Of a DNA stretch of 64,000 nt, positions 1 to 9,430 are shown one piece after another. This stretch comes from Metopolophium dirhodum (Eukaryota; Arthropoda; Insecta; Hemiptera; Aphididae), in NCBI RefSeq assembly GCF_019925205.1, contig NC_083560.1:97616083-97680082 (forward strand). The letters are read 5' to 3'. A model generated the notes under the pieces. The model made no database searches. It saw nothing but the letters and a program-made list of their open reading frames with translations, and was not told the DNA's origin. The position numbers and the translations under genes are program-made. Within the stretch, counting starts at the first letter, position 1; the number at the start of each line of letters is the position of its first letter.

Positions 1-240
1 ACACCGGCTGAATTCCTTGGCCATGGGTGGCATTTTTTTCATCGGGCAAGTCACGGTGTCCGGAGAACAAATGCCGCCATCCCCCACCCGGGCATGGCAG
101 ATACCTGCGGGTGCCCAATCAAAAATTCTGCCAAACCCAACACACACGTGTTCCTCCCCCCTACCGACATTAACAACGTGCAAAAACAATATAGCTAATG
201 GCCATAGATGGCTTAAGATAAAAAAAAAAAAAAATTAAAG
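1..240 (+). repeat. Possible 3' tail of a non-LTR retrotransposon
   Basis: A GC-richer, C-rich stretch ends in a run of about 14 A residues near position 220-235 and passes abruptly into AT-rich DNA. That is how LINE 3' ends look. A 73-codon open frame runs through it, but it has no recognisable domain and I do not call it a gene. The body of the element would lie to the left of the window. A processed host transcript tail is the alternative. Confidence 0.35.
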
Positions 241-352
241 TATCAATGTGGTGAAGAAGGGAATTTATTATTGTTCTATATTATTAGTTATCAATAATGC
301 CAATTTGAATATAATATACAAACAATTGAAATATAATTATTTTATTTTTCAG

Positions 353-525
353 ATATTATTGTAGAATTGTGCATAATATGTTTTAATGATGAGACATCTG
401 TCATATTAAGACCTTGTGGGCACACGTTTTGTAATATTTGCACTCTTCGATTAATCCAAGAAAATATGAATAATTGCCCATTGTGCAGAACATTTACTAT
501 CGAATATGAAGGCATAGTAATATAG
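353..525 (+). CDS. Terminal exon of a RING-finger protein (C3HC4)
   Basis: A pyrimidine tract and AG acceptor at 351-352 open a frame that reads through to TAG at 523-525. It encodes a complete RING core: C-x2-C (CIIC), then C-x-H-x2-C-x2-C (CGHTFCNIC), then C-x2-C (CPLC), ending ten residues after the last cysteine pair. RING domains bind two zinc ions and recruit E2 enzymes, so the protein is probably a small E3 ubiquitin ligase. The upstream exons are not visible, and the exon start rests on the splice acceptor alone. There are no stops or frameshifts inside the domain, which favours a functional or recently functional gene. A retrocopy is unlikely because a splice acceptor is present. Confidence 0.7.
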
Positions 526-2452
526 TATAAATATTAGAACATAGTAAAATATTTATTTTAAATTTTTGTATTTTACTATCATGTTTAGCAATTAAATATA
601 CTTTTTTTTTTTAAATTACGTTAGGTACCTATGTATATATTTTTTTATATCCACCATTATTTGTTGTATTTATATTTTTTTTAATATTACGCATGCCAGT
701 TGAAAATTGTTTATAGCCTTTACATTTTTTATTGTAAATGTTTAAATGTTATTACTTATTAGGTATATATAGGTATATACATATTATTATTAAATCAGTT
801 GCTTAGCCATAAGATTTATTGGCAGGATAATTACTTTTTTTTCTTTAAAAATTATAAATTGTTTAACAATATTATCAGCTGATATAGGTAGTTGTTTTTT
901 GTACTATTATATAAAAATATTATATATTTATTATAATTCACATTACAATGTTATGCAATTTAATATTATAATTATATTTTTTTTTGTAAATATTTAAATA
1001 CTTGGTATACACTATTATTATAATTATACCTATGTAGTTAATATTATAATATACACCTATTGTTTTAAAACTATACTAATATCATATTAGTTATATGAGT
1101 GTTATGATTTATCTGGAAATATCTTATTGAATAAATTATTTAAATGGTCAAATACCTAAAAACAACTATTTATAACTTTTGTAATTACTTAAATTATCTT
1201 TAGGAATATTACTTATAGGCTCTCTAGATACATGAATTTCTGCTGAATTTTCGTAGACCAGCAGCGTTCTGTAATACTTTGATGTTTATTGTATCACAGA
1301 ATACTGAATAGTAGAATAGTTGAAGATGAACATTTACATTTCACTACCTAAACACCACGATGTATAATACCACGTCAATAGTATTATAATATTATTATAA
1401 TATAATATAATCTACATCGTGTTATACACTAATTATCGTATTTGACGGTATAGAGTCGATAGTTATTTTAAAATAGTACAAGTTAGAGTAGTAAAATTAC
1501 GCTATTACCTTCCTCCAGGTGTTCGGAGGGCTCTCGAGATCGTGTATTCGAGAATTAGATCAAATACACCGTACAATATAATTTTATGGAAAAAAGCACA
1601 TAGAATGTATTGACTGCAATCAACATAAAATATTATATCATATGCCTTACCTGATTCGCAGTTGTTCGTAGACAATATTGTGAGAGTTTTAGGTTTTAGA
1701 TAAAATAAAGTACTACTTCAAATACACAAATTGAATTAACGAACGATTGAATGCCGCTCGTTGAAATCGGTTTCTTTGGTACTTGAGAGGTTGTTACTGC
1801 GGTGGTTGGTACTCATGCACTGATTTAAGGGACAGACGCGAGGATGCTGACCAGAAAGTGGTGGGTGGCTTTGTTACTAAATTATCGTGGGCCTGGGAAC
1901 TAGATTATTCTTTGGCGTCAGCATAAAATAAAGTCACACACATCCTACGTAATATTGTTATGAGTGCGTGTCAATATCTTAGTTGTCGTTATCAATGGTT
2001 TTATTTGATGCGACCGATTTCTACAAGCGACAGTCTGGCCGTTGTTTATTATTCTGTAAAATTTTAGTTTATTATAAGGGTGTGTGAGCATATCATTACA
2101 TCCACCCTGCACTTTTTTGTGTTGTGCCCTCACAACACCACTCGTGGGCGAGAGTGAGAGCAATACAAATATTTATAGGACTGAAGCTGAAAGTTCGTAC
2201 TCCCCGCATTCCATTGATGTGTTTCTATTCCTATATATTTTATATTTTAAGTTCCCTATCTGGTGTTGTAATGATAGCTATACAGTTTTTTTTTTTAAAT
2301 TTAATATTTGTGTACAATATATTGTCATGTTGACATGTTATGAATTTTTACATATTTTGGTTTTTTTATCCTATATATTCTACATAGTTTTAACTTTTAA
2401 CTAATCTAATTATACATTTTTCATATTTACTTTGCTTATAATTTATTTAGTT
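526..2452. other. AT-rich non-coding DNA after the RING exon
   Basis: Mostly poly(T)/poly(A) and short ATAT tracts, with no coding signal. The part around 1500-2160 is less AT-rich and could hold promoter or 5' untranslated sequence of something not otherwise visible. Two small overlapping open frames near 2084-2404 have low-complexity F/I/Y composition and are rejected as genes. Confidence 0.5.
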
Positions 2453-4767
2453 CAGGGGTCGGCAACCCGCGGGCCGCATGCGGCCCGCAAAGCAATTTTT
2501 GATGGCCCGCACATGGTGGTTAATTTTTGTGTTTTATTTTTGTTCAATAAAATTCTATATAGTTATATAGCCAGTTTAATCTATAAAATTATTATTATCT
2601 ATTCGGACTTGAAGATAATGATGGCTGCACTACTCAGTCATATAATTACTTTGCGTTTGTAGCGACTAGCGATTAGTATTACACCGTACGTTTGACTGTT
2701 TGTGTTTGTAATAGTTTCATTTTAAAAGTAAATTCAAACATTATGGCAACTAAAAAAAGAAAAATTTGTGATGAACATCGTTTTTTTAATAATTCTTGGG
2801 TTGATTTATATTTTTTCGTCGAACACAAAGGTAAGCCATTATGTTTAATTTGTCAAAAAACAGTAGCAGTAATGAAAGAATATAACATAAAACGGCATTA
2901 TGATAGTGAACATAAATCAACTTTTGAAAATATCATTGGTGATTTAAGAAAAATAAAAGTTAATCATTTAAAATCTTTGTTAAATAGTCAACAAAATATT
3001 TTTAAAAAACAAATTAGTCAAAATAAATCAATAGTGCGGGCTAGTTATGTAGTTTCACAAATGATATCGAAGAATAATCGTCCCTTCACTGATGCTGAAT
3101 TCATTAAAAAATGTATGCTTGCTGTTGTTGACGAAATCTGTCCAGATAAAAAAAAAGACTTTGAAGACATTAGCCTTTCTGCTCGAACTTGCGTAAGAAG
3201 AACTGAAGAATTGGGAAATAATTTAATGCAGCAACTTAAAGAAAAAATTAAATCGTTCAATTTTTTTTCCCTCGCGATGGATGAAAGTACAGATGTATGT
3301 GACACAGCTCAACTTTTAATTTTTATTCGAGGGATTGATGATAATTTTAATGTTTACGAAGAACTTGCCGATCTTTGTAGTTTAAAAGGGACTACCACAG
3401 GAGACGATCTGTTCGAAAGTATTGATAAATCACTAAACAATTTAGGATTAGAATGGAAAAAATTAGTGAGTGTAACAACAGATGGTGGGAAAAACATGAG
3501 TGGTTCAAATAAAGGTGTGGTAGGAAGAATAAAGAAAAAAATGTTACAAAACGATTATGAAATTCCTATGAATTTTCACTGTATAATTCACCAAGAAGCA
3601 TTGTGTTGTAAAGTACTTGCGTGTCAAGAAGTTATGAGTGTTGTTATTTCCTCAATCAATTTTATTCGAAAAAATGGTTTGGGTCATCGTCAATTTCAAA
3701 ATTTTCTGGATGAAATTGAATCAGAATATGGCGACGTTATATATTTTACAGAAGTCAGATGGTTGAGTAGAGGTGCGGCACTTAAACGATTTTTTGATCT
3801 ACGAATAGAAATAGAAATTTTTATGAATGAAAAAAATAAAATCGTTTCTGAACTATCAGATGAATCATGGATTCTCGAATTAGCATTTTTAACAGATATA
3901 ACAACATTTTTGAATGAATTGAATATAAAATTACAAGGCAAAGGAAAATTACTCTCAGATATGTACACTGATATTAAATCGTTTCAAGTAAAATTAAAAC
4001 TATTGTACAATAATTTCGATCAACAAATATTATATCATTTTTCGTGTTGTAAATCTGCGATTGAATCTTTTGTAATACCATTGCAGTGGGATTTAATTAA
4101 ACCTAAATTTCTCAATATCATTGAACAATTGCAAAACGAATTTTCAACAAGATTTGAAGATTTTTATAAATACGATAAAGAAATTAAATTATTCCAGAAT
4201 CCTTTTCAAGTGGACATAAATAATGTCAAGAATAATTTACAAATGGAAGTCATTGAACTTCAAAATGACGAGGTTCTAAAAAATTATTTTCGGGAAGCAA
4301 CTAGTTTGCCTCAATTTTATAGTTGTCTTCCATTATCTACCTTCCCTGGAATCAGACAATTCGCACAAAAATTTATAGCGGCGTTTGCAAGCACATATAT
4401 ATGTGAGCAGACATTTTCCATTGTGAAATATAGAAAAAGTAAGCATTCTTCACGTCTTAGTGATGAAAATTTACGAGCTGTATTACGAGTCTCAACAACA
4501 AGTCTGCAAGCTGATATCGAAAATTTAACTAATAAACTGCAGGCACAGAAATCGCATTAATTTACAATTTTAAAATTTTTTATACAATTTTTTCCAGTAA
4601 CATTTTCGTTTTTTTACTCTCATATTTCTATGTAAAATAATCAAATATAATAGCAATACAATTATAAGTATTATATCATAATATGTATTTTTTTTTTTAA
4701 TGTGGCCCTTGATGATCAATTGAAAAAAAAATATGGCCCTCGTGGTTAAAAAGGTTGCCGACCCCTG
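2453..4767 (+). mobile_element. Complete hAT-superfamily DNA transposon
   Basis: The ends are a perfect 15-bp inverted repeat, CAGGGGTCGGCAACC at the left and its complement at 4753-4767. They are flanked by an identical 8-bp target duplication, atttagtt, at 2445-2452 and 4768-4775. The sub-terminal DNA is also partly complementary (a 'cggcccgcaaa' type block at the left, 'tggccctcg' at the right). Length is 2315 bp with one uninterrupted transposase frame. The perfect duplication and intact gene argue for a young insertion. An 8-bp duplication with CAGGG...CCCTG ends is diagnostic of hAT. Confidence 0.95.
2743..4560 (+). CDS. hAT transposase (GTF2IRD2/ZBED5-like), intact
   Basis: A 605-residue protein, taking the first ATG at 2743. 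The open frame extends 17 codons further upstream but only from a TTG. The N-terminus has a basic KKRK stretch and a BED/TTF-like zinc finger with C34, C37, H52 and H57. Next comes the RNase-H-like catalytic core: an acidic motif (LAMDESTD, D about 180), a second (VTTDGGKNMSG, D about 247), a C/H insertion motif (HCIIHQEALC) and the EVRWLSRG block. The C-terminus carries the hAT dimerisation region (CEQTFSIVKYRKSKH). The enzyme should bind the element's ends and catalyse cut-and-paste transposition in the nucleus. The gene fills most of the element and is intronless. All expected blocks are present without a stop, so it may be functional or usable by related MITEs. Confidence 0.93.
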   Translation: MATKKRKICDEHRFFNNSWVDLYFFVEHKGKPLCLICQKTVAVMKEYNIKRHYDSEHKSTFENIIGDLRKIKVNHLKSLLNSQQNIFKKQISQNKSIVRASYVVSQMISKNNRPFTDAEFIKKCMLAVVDEICPDKKKDFEDISLSARTCVRRTEELGNNLMQQLKEKIKSFNFFSLAMDESTDVCDTAQLLIFIRGIDDNFNVYEELADLCSLKGTTTGDDLFESIDKSLNNLGLEWKKLVSVTTDGGKNMSGSNKGVVGRIKKKMLQNDYEIPMNFHCIIHQEALCCKVLACQEVMSVVISSINFIRKNGLGHRQFQNFLDEIESEYGDVIYFTEVRWLSRGAALKRFFDLRIEIEIFMNEKNKIVSELSDESWILELAFLTDITTFLNELNIKLQGKGKLLSDMYTDIKSFQVKLKLLYNNFDQQILYHFSCCKSAIESFVIPLQWDLIKPKFLNIIEQLQNEFSTRFEDFYKYDKEIKLFQNPFQVDINNVKNNLQMEVIELQNDEVLKNYFREATSLPQFYSCLPLSTFPGIRQFAQKFIAAFASTYICEQTFSIVKYRKSKHSSRLSDENLRAVLRVSTTSLQADIENLTNKLQAQKSH

Positions 4768-4775
4768 ATTTAGTT

Positions 4776-5671
4776 CATAGACATTTTTTTTTTTTTGTTT
4801 TTATGATAACTTAAAAGTTAAACAAAGTTAATTTTTTTTTATATATATTTTTTTTTTGGGGATTTCTTATGCTTAACATTTATTTTCTTATTAGTACTAG
4901 CTTAAAATTAAGTTAATCATTTTACATTTTTTTTTTTACATTTGTTTTCAAGCTTATGCTGACTCAAATAAGTTAGAAAAAATTTTACACATTCTTTGTA
5001 CTTGACTTGCTTTAACATTTTTTTTTATATCTTATACTAACTTAAATTAGGTTAATCATTTTAGATTTTTTTTTTTTAACTTTTTTTTTACATTTGTTTT
5101 CAAGCTTATGCTGACTTAAATTAGGTTTTAGTGCTTATGTAAGTAACTTAAGGTATGTTATTTGTATTTGTTAACATTATTCTGTAATTCTTGTACAATA
5201 GTTATATAATAGTTATATAGGTAGTCTTAATAATTCATGATTTTTTTTTTTTTTAAAGTTATGTTAGTAAAACAAAACATTTATTTGGGGTTTTTATTAT
5301 TAGTCCTGTAGGAGGTTGATAGTATGATTGAGTATCCCATAAGATTTGGTATTAATATTTTTTTTGTTTTCATAATATATAGTTTGGATACTTGTCAGGG
5401 TAGTATTTTTATTGTTAATTGATTTATTTTACAAGTGTTGTGTGATTTGTGAATTAAAGATTAATGTTTTTTGTATTTTTAAGAGTGTTGGTTTGTTTGA
5501 CCTTTTATTATTTATTTTTTTTTGTTTGTATATCAATTGGTTTGTTAGGGTATTTTCTTAATTATTTATTTCTTTTTGTATGATTTTCGATCGAAGTTAT
5601 TTGTATTTTGTTTATTTTAATCGTTGTGTTTTTACCATCGTGTATCGTATCTTTAAGTTGTATATTGTGTA
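4776..5671. repeat. T-rich imperfect repeats beside a retroelement
   Basis: Long T runs alternate with two diverged copies of a unit of about 150 bp. One block containing 'catttgttttcaagcttatg' occurs at about 4937 and again at about 5089. A companion block resembling 'ttaggttaatcatttta' precedes each copy. Read on the minus strand this is A-rich DNA downstream of the retroelement ORF, so it may be its 3' untranslated or LTR region. I could not find a matching LTR pair. No coding signal is seen. Confidence 0.4.
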
Positions 5672-7175
5672 TCAATAAATCGAGTGTCTGTATTTATTGT
5701 ATGTGAATTTGATTATATTGTTGGGAATTTTATTGGACATTTTTGTTTTAACGGTATACAATCCACGATTCCCATCGTCGAGGACGTTTTCTCCTGGTTT
5801 GAATATAGGACATATATTATTGGCTTGATTTTTAGGTTGTACCATGAGTTTTATTTTTATTATTGTCATTAAAAAATGTATGAATGTTATTTATTATGTT
5901 AATGTATTCTTTTGATTTCCAATTGTGTGTTATTTTTTGTTCATCTTTATAGTATATTTGTATTTTAATGTTAGTATTTTGAAATTCGGAGTATATTAAT
6001 TGTCTTATTATAGACCAATTTAATTTGTCTATTCGTGAAACTAAGGTGCAGGGTATTGCAATTTTTGAAATATTTAGTTTTGTAGCTTCAAGTTTTAGAT
6101 TGTGAATTGAAGATTTTAGATCCTTATATTTGGGCTTGTGATAGTGTACATTTTTTGTTATTAAGTGAAATATAGTTTTATAGTTATTGATTATAGGTAT
6201 TGTGTCCCCCACATTTATTTCTTGTAATGCAAGTTGTGGTTTAGTATCACCGTATACTTTGGATAATAAATTTGTTATCCCCTTATTCATTTTGAGATCT
6301 GCAGATATACAGTGTGCTATAGCGAAGTTATCTGGGCAATTAAATATGCTACCTGTTAATTCTATAATATTGTTGGTATTATCTATACTATTGAGCGCGT
6401 TTATATTATTGTTGATTTTTAATTGGATATTTATATTATTATTTAAAATAATGTGACTGTCTTTGAAATTGATCAGGGCATTATTTTTGATCAAAAAGTC
6501 ATTTCCAAGTAAGATTGCGCTGCTTAATTTTTTTACTACGTGAGCGTCAATATTGAAATAGTTATTGTCAATTTTGATTTTAATTTTGGTTATACCTACC
6601 ACGCATAGTAGTTCATTATCTGGTCCTGATAGCTGTAGTGTACTCGGAGTTATTGTATAATTACTGGGTAGTAGTTCTTGTCTAATACAACATATGTTTG
6701 CCCCCGTGTCAATTGTTATTGGTAAGGTAATATTATTAAATTGAGCTTCAATATAAATAGCATCGGATGTACAGTTAATTTTATTTATATTTTGTTTCCG
6801 TATTTCTGTATTTAAAGATGAGCAATTATCAGAAGAATTTAACCTTGTATTTAATTTTTTTGGCTTGTTGTTAGTTGAACTTGAACGACAAGTGATCGAG
6901 GAATGTCCAAATTTATTGCATAATTGACATATTATATTAGTTTTGTTTTTAAAGTAACATTCATATTCAGTGTGGTTATTCTTCGAGCATATCGAGCATT
7001 GTTTTGTGTGTGCTGAATTATTATTATTATTGATATAATTACTGTTATTTTCGTTATATCTCAAAAGAAGAATCGTTTTTCTTATACAATGATATTATAT
7101 CATTGAATTCAAATTTAACACCATCCATTACAGTGACCCACTTGTAACATACTGTACAGCAGAGTGACATCCACT
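5672..7175 (-). mobile_element. Truncated Ty3/gypsy-like retroelement fragment
   Basis: On the minus strand, gag-like coding sequence begins right at the 7176 breakpoint. It passes through a frame change near 7063-7090 into the zinc-knuckle/protease/macro ORF, then into an overlapping 65-codon frame at 5869-5672. That frame starts inside the end of the main ORF and contains FKPGENVL. No reverse transcriptase or integrase core is present, so the element is internally deleted or ends early. The abrupt start at 7176 coincides with the edge of the inverted duplication, so that rearrangement probably cut it. Confidence 0.6.
5832..7064 (-). CDS. Zinc-knuckle, aspartic-protease and macro-domain polyprotein
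   Basis: A 410-residue open frame whose true start is unclear: the first codon here is TTG, and coding continues upstream in another frame. Domains in order are an Asn-rich N-terminus; two CCHC zinc knuckles at residues 23-36 (CSICSKNNHTEYEC) and 46-59 (CQLCNKFGHSSITC); a retropepsin-like aspartic protease around 100-200, with DTGA at 119-122 and the later AILLGNDFL strand; and a macro domain at about 237-372. The macro domain starts GSIFNCPDNFAIAHCISADL and holds an SRIDKLNW block in which D346 fits the catalytic Asp of ADP-ribose hydrolases of the OARD1 type. In that block S343 replaces the usual glycine. CCHC plus protease is typical of gag-pol. A macro domain in the same chain is unusual and would bind or hydrolyse ADP-ribose derivatives. 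Confidence 0.75.
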   Translation of the reverse strand: MRYNENNSNYINNNNNSAHTKQCSICSKNNHTEYECYFKNKTNIICQLCNKFGHSSITCRSSSTNNKPKKLNTRLNSSDNCSSLNTEIRKQNINKINCTSDAIYIEAQFNNITLPITIDTGANICCIRQELLPSNYTITPSTLQLSGPDNELLCVVGITKIKIKIDNNYFNIDAHVVKKLSSAILLGNDFLIKNNALINFKDSHIILNNNINIQLKINNNINALNSIDNTNNIIELTGSIFNCPDNFAIAHCISADLKMNKGITNLLSKVYGDTKPQLALQEINVGDTIPIINNYKTIFHLITKNVHYHKPKYKDLKSSIHNLKLEATKLNISKIAIPCTLVSRIDKLNWSIIRQLIYSEFQNTNIKIQIYYKDEQKITHNWKSKEYINIINNIHTFFNDNNKNKTHGTT

Positions 7176-7176
7176 T

Positions 7177-7560
7177 ACTTTGGAACGTATCTTGTCAGTG
7201 AACAGACATATAAGATGAGGAGTTAATTTACCTTGTCTAAGTAAATCATTTTTATTAACTATATTCCAACGCCTATATGGAGCTTTGGCATTGACGGTAC
7301 ATAAAAGCCAAGGCGCCACGTATCAATCCGTAGCATTCCATATACCCAAAAAATACTTGAAATGCAATATGCTGTACGTTGGATGTAGTCGAGCAACTTC
7401 GGCACAAGGTTTGCGTATAGACCACTTTCCTGCAAAGCCACCAAAACCTTCATCAAAAGTTGAACATGAGATGTCCAGACTTAGGACACCAAAATGTGCA
7501 CTAAATCCACGGTTTTCTAGAATTATGAAACGAATGAGGCTCAACGAATCAAAATTATAA
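7177..7560 (+). pseudogene. PIF1-like helicase C-terminal fragment
   Basis: The frame reads from the 7176 breakpoint through one in-frame TGA and then encodes ALTVHKSQGATYQ and YVGCSRATSAQGL. These are the late helicase motifs (V and VI) of PIF1 superfamily-1B helicases as found in Helitrons and related insect elements. The frame ends at TAA at 7558-7560 after a basic tail. The Walker A and B parts are missing because the segment is cut at 7176. A mirror copy lies at 46900-47283. The endonuclease-like fragment at 23284 may be a separated continuation of the same gene, which is inference. Confidence 0.75.
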
Positions 7561-8888
7561 AGAGTTTAAGGTTTTGCCTATTAGATCGGTTTACAAAAAA
7601 ATTGTTATATTTTGGTTAGATACAAACAGAAATACATGGTTCAATACAGAGTTATACAATCAAAATTCGAACTTTAAATGCTTATAAAAAAAAAATTGTG
7701 CTTATGTTTTGTTAATATTTTTCAACTGCTATTGTGACGATATATCAGGAGCCTTGCATTAAAATTTCACGCTTTTCTACCCAACAAATAAAATTTTATT
7801 GATATTTATAGAAAATAAAAACTAAAAAAGTTGAAAACTGTTAATGTCCGTAAACAGCCCAAAAAGAGTCAAATTATTTTCAAAATGTTATCGTGAATTT
7901 CAGACGCTCATAAAAATTTAATTTAAGTTTCTTGTAGACATTTTATTTTTGATAAAGGTAGACTAACTTATGAGTGATCACTTATATTACATTTTCAAAT
8001 CTTAGATTTAAAAATAAAAATTTTTATGAATTCTCAACTCAAATTAATTTGCTAATTTTCGTGATTTTTCCGTATTTTGTCAAAATTTGAACTTTAAATG
8101 CTTATAAATAAAAACTGTGACTAAGGATTTTTAATTTTTTTCATCTGCCTTTGAAACAATTCCGGTTTTTCCTTAATTTTTCTTTTTTTTTTCACGTCGC
8201 TTTTGAAAACTACTGGGAAATTTTTACTTTTGACCCCCCAAAGTACCAACTAGAGTCACTTTCCTATCAGAAAAGTTACTGTTGAAGAAAATCCAAGCAC
8301 TTTTACTGTCCTAAAAGGTGATGACAGACACAAAAATTAAAAAAAAAACACTCGTCATTGTAAAATCAATACATTCAACGTATTAAAACAAATAACACAA
8401 GAATTATTTTAGACCTAATTCACCAAATTAATATTTAGTCATGCAACCATGATGGTACCATAATATGTCCATAATACCTAGTGACAAGAAATAACTTAAA
8501 TTTAAATTTACAATTCACATATCATACTAAATTATATTCTTAAAATATCAAATAAACTTTATATCTGCCAACTAGCATATAAATATATCTACTAACTTTT
8601 TAGTTAAACATTTTTTTCTTCTTGTATGTACCTTAGGGTGGTCCCTATGTTATAGATGAAGACAATTTTTTTTCAATTTTTGATTGGGCTACCATCAAAA
8701 ATTGTTCAAAACTACAAAAAAATGTATTTTGTAAAGTTTCGTAGTAATTGTTCAACCCTAAGGTGTGCCTCAAGAGGGTTAAAGTTCAATGAAGGGTGGA
8801 TTTTCTGATTTTTGTAATTTTAGCCTTAAATATTTAAGATAGGCCAAAAAGTATAAGAACCAAATATTTTTTAAATTTAATATACTAT
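7561..8888. repeat. Dispersed aphid-type repeats between helicase and Polinton
   Basis: No coding signal. The part at 7660-7870 ('aactttaaatgcttataaa', 'cccaacaaataaaattt') has diverged relatives at 58080-58270 (same strand) and 56500-56610 (opposite strand), so it is a multicopy family. The block at 8635-8780 begins 'ttagggtggtccctatg' and may be the end of another MITE. The whole stretch is copied in the inverted arm at 45571-46899. Confidence 0.55.
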
Positions 8889-9052
8889 AGTAGTATATAT
8901 ATACCAATCCTGGCGCAGCTCATAATATATCAATAAAAGATCACAAAGAAAACAATGTGCAAAAAGATCAGAAAATCTAATTGCAATAATAATTGAAATA
9001 TTTTTCTAAAAATCTAAATGCAATAATAATTAAAATATTTTTTGCAAAATCC
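8889..9052 (+). repeat. Left terminal inverted repeat of the Polinton
   Basis: Begins AGTAGTATATATATACCAAT and matches the complement of 23121-23283 with only a few substitutions. Examples are A/G near base 13 and C/A in the 'caatc(c/a)tggcg' block. The repeat also occurs in the duplicated arm ending at 45571. Confidence 0.85.
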
Positions 9053-9244
9053 CTCCAAAATATTTTTTCTCAAAACTTATGTCATTAATAATTAAAATAT
9101 TTTTCGCAAAAATTATGAAATTAATTAATTAAAATATTTTGCACAAAATACTTATGTTATAAAGACACATTCCTAGTATATGAAATCAAGTCAAAATACA
9201 CACGATAACAGAGAGTCGTTTTATACCCCCGCGAATCGTGGGGG
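9053..9244. repeat. Sub-terminal degenerate repeats and a GC hairpin
   Basis: Three or four diverged copies of a unit like 'aataattaaaatatttttcg' follow the terminal repeat at about 30-40-bp spacing. A 19-bp GC palindrome then stands out at 9226-9244 (CCCCCGCGAATCGTGGGGG). In the mirror copy (45215-45233) it is a perfect 9-bp stem around one central base. It lies at the junction between the terminal region and the last coding remnant. Confidence 0.55.
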
Positions 9245-9333
9245 TTAGATAATCCTAAATCTTCAAGTGATATTTTTTTCATCTTGTTTTTATAGCCTAA
9301 TATGGTAGCTACATCTTTACCTTTAAACCAAGG
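9240..9333 (-). pseudogene. MSV199/BRO-N-like domain fragment
   Basis: About 31 codons read PWFKGKDVATILGYKN and then LEDLGLSNP. This resembles the start of the BRO-N/MSV199 DNA-binding domain of insect poxviruses, baculoviruses and Polintons. It has no start codon and runs into the GC hairpin. It lies just downstream of the polymerase on the same strand and is the only part of that gene left. A second copy is at 45126-45219. Confidence 0.5.
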
Positions 9334-9430
9334 ATTATCGGAATCTTAACATAATCAAGACTAAACAAAAAATCTTGTTCTAATCTTTTTGGTTTTGATT
9401 TCTAATTAATGTATTGAAATGGTTTACAAA

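Noticed and set aside
4900..5140. CRISPR-like or satellite array
   Set aside because: Only two long diverged copies with poly(T) between them, in a eukaryotic AT-rich context and with no constant repeat length.
8883..8888. 6-bp target duplication of the Polinton
   Set aside because: tactat on the left and cacata on the right do not match, and no shifted pairing restores one.
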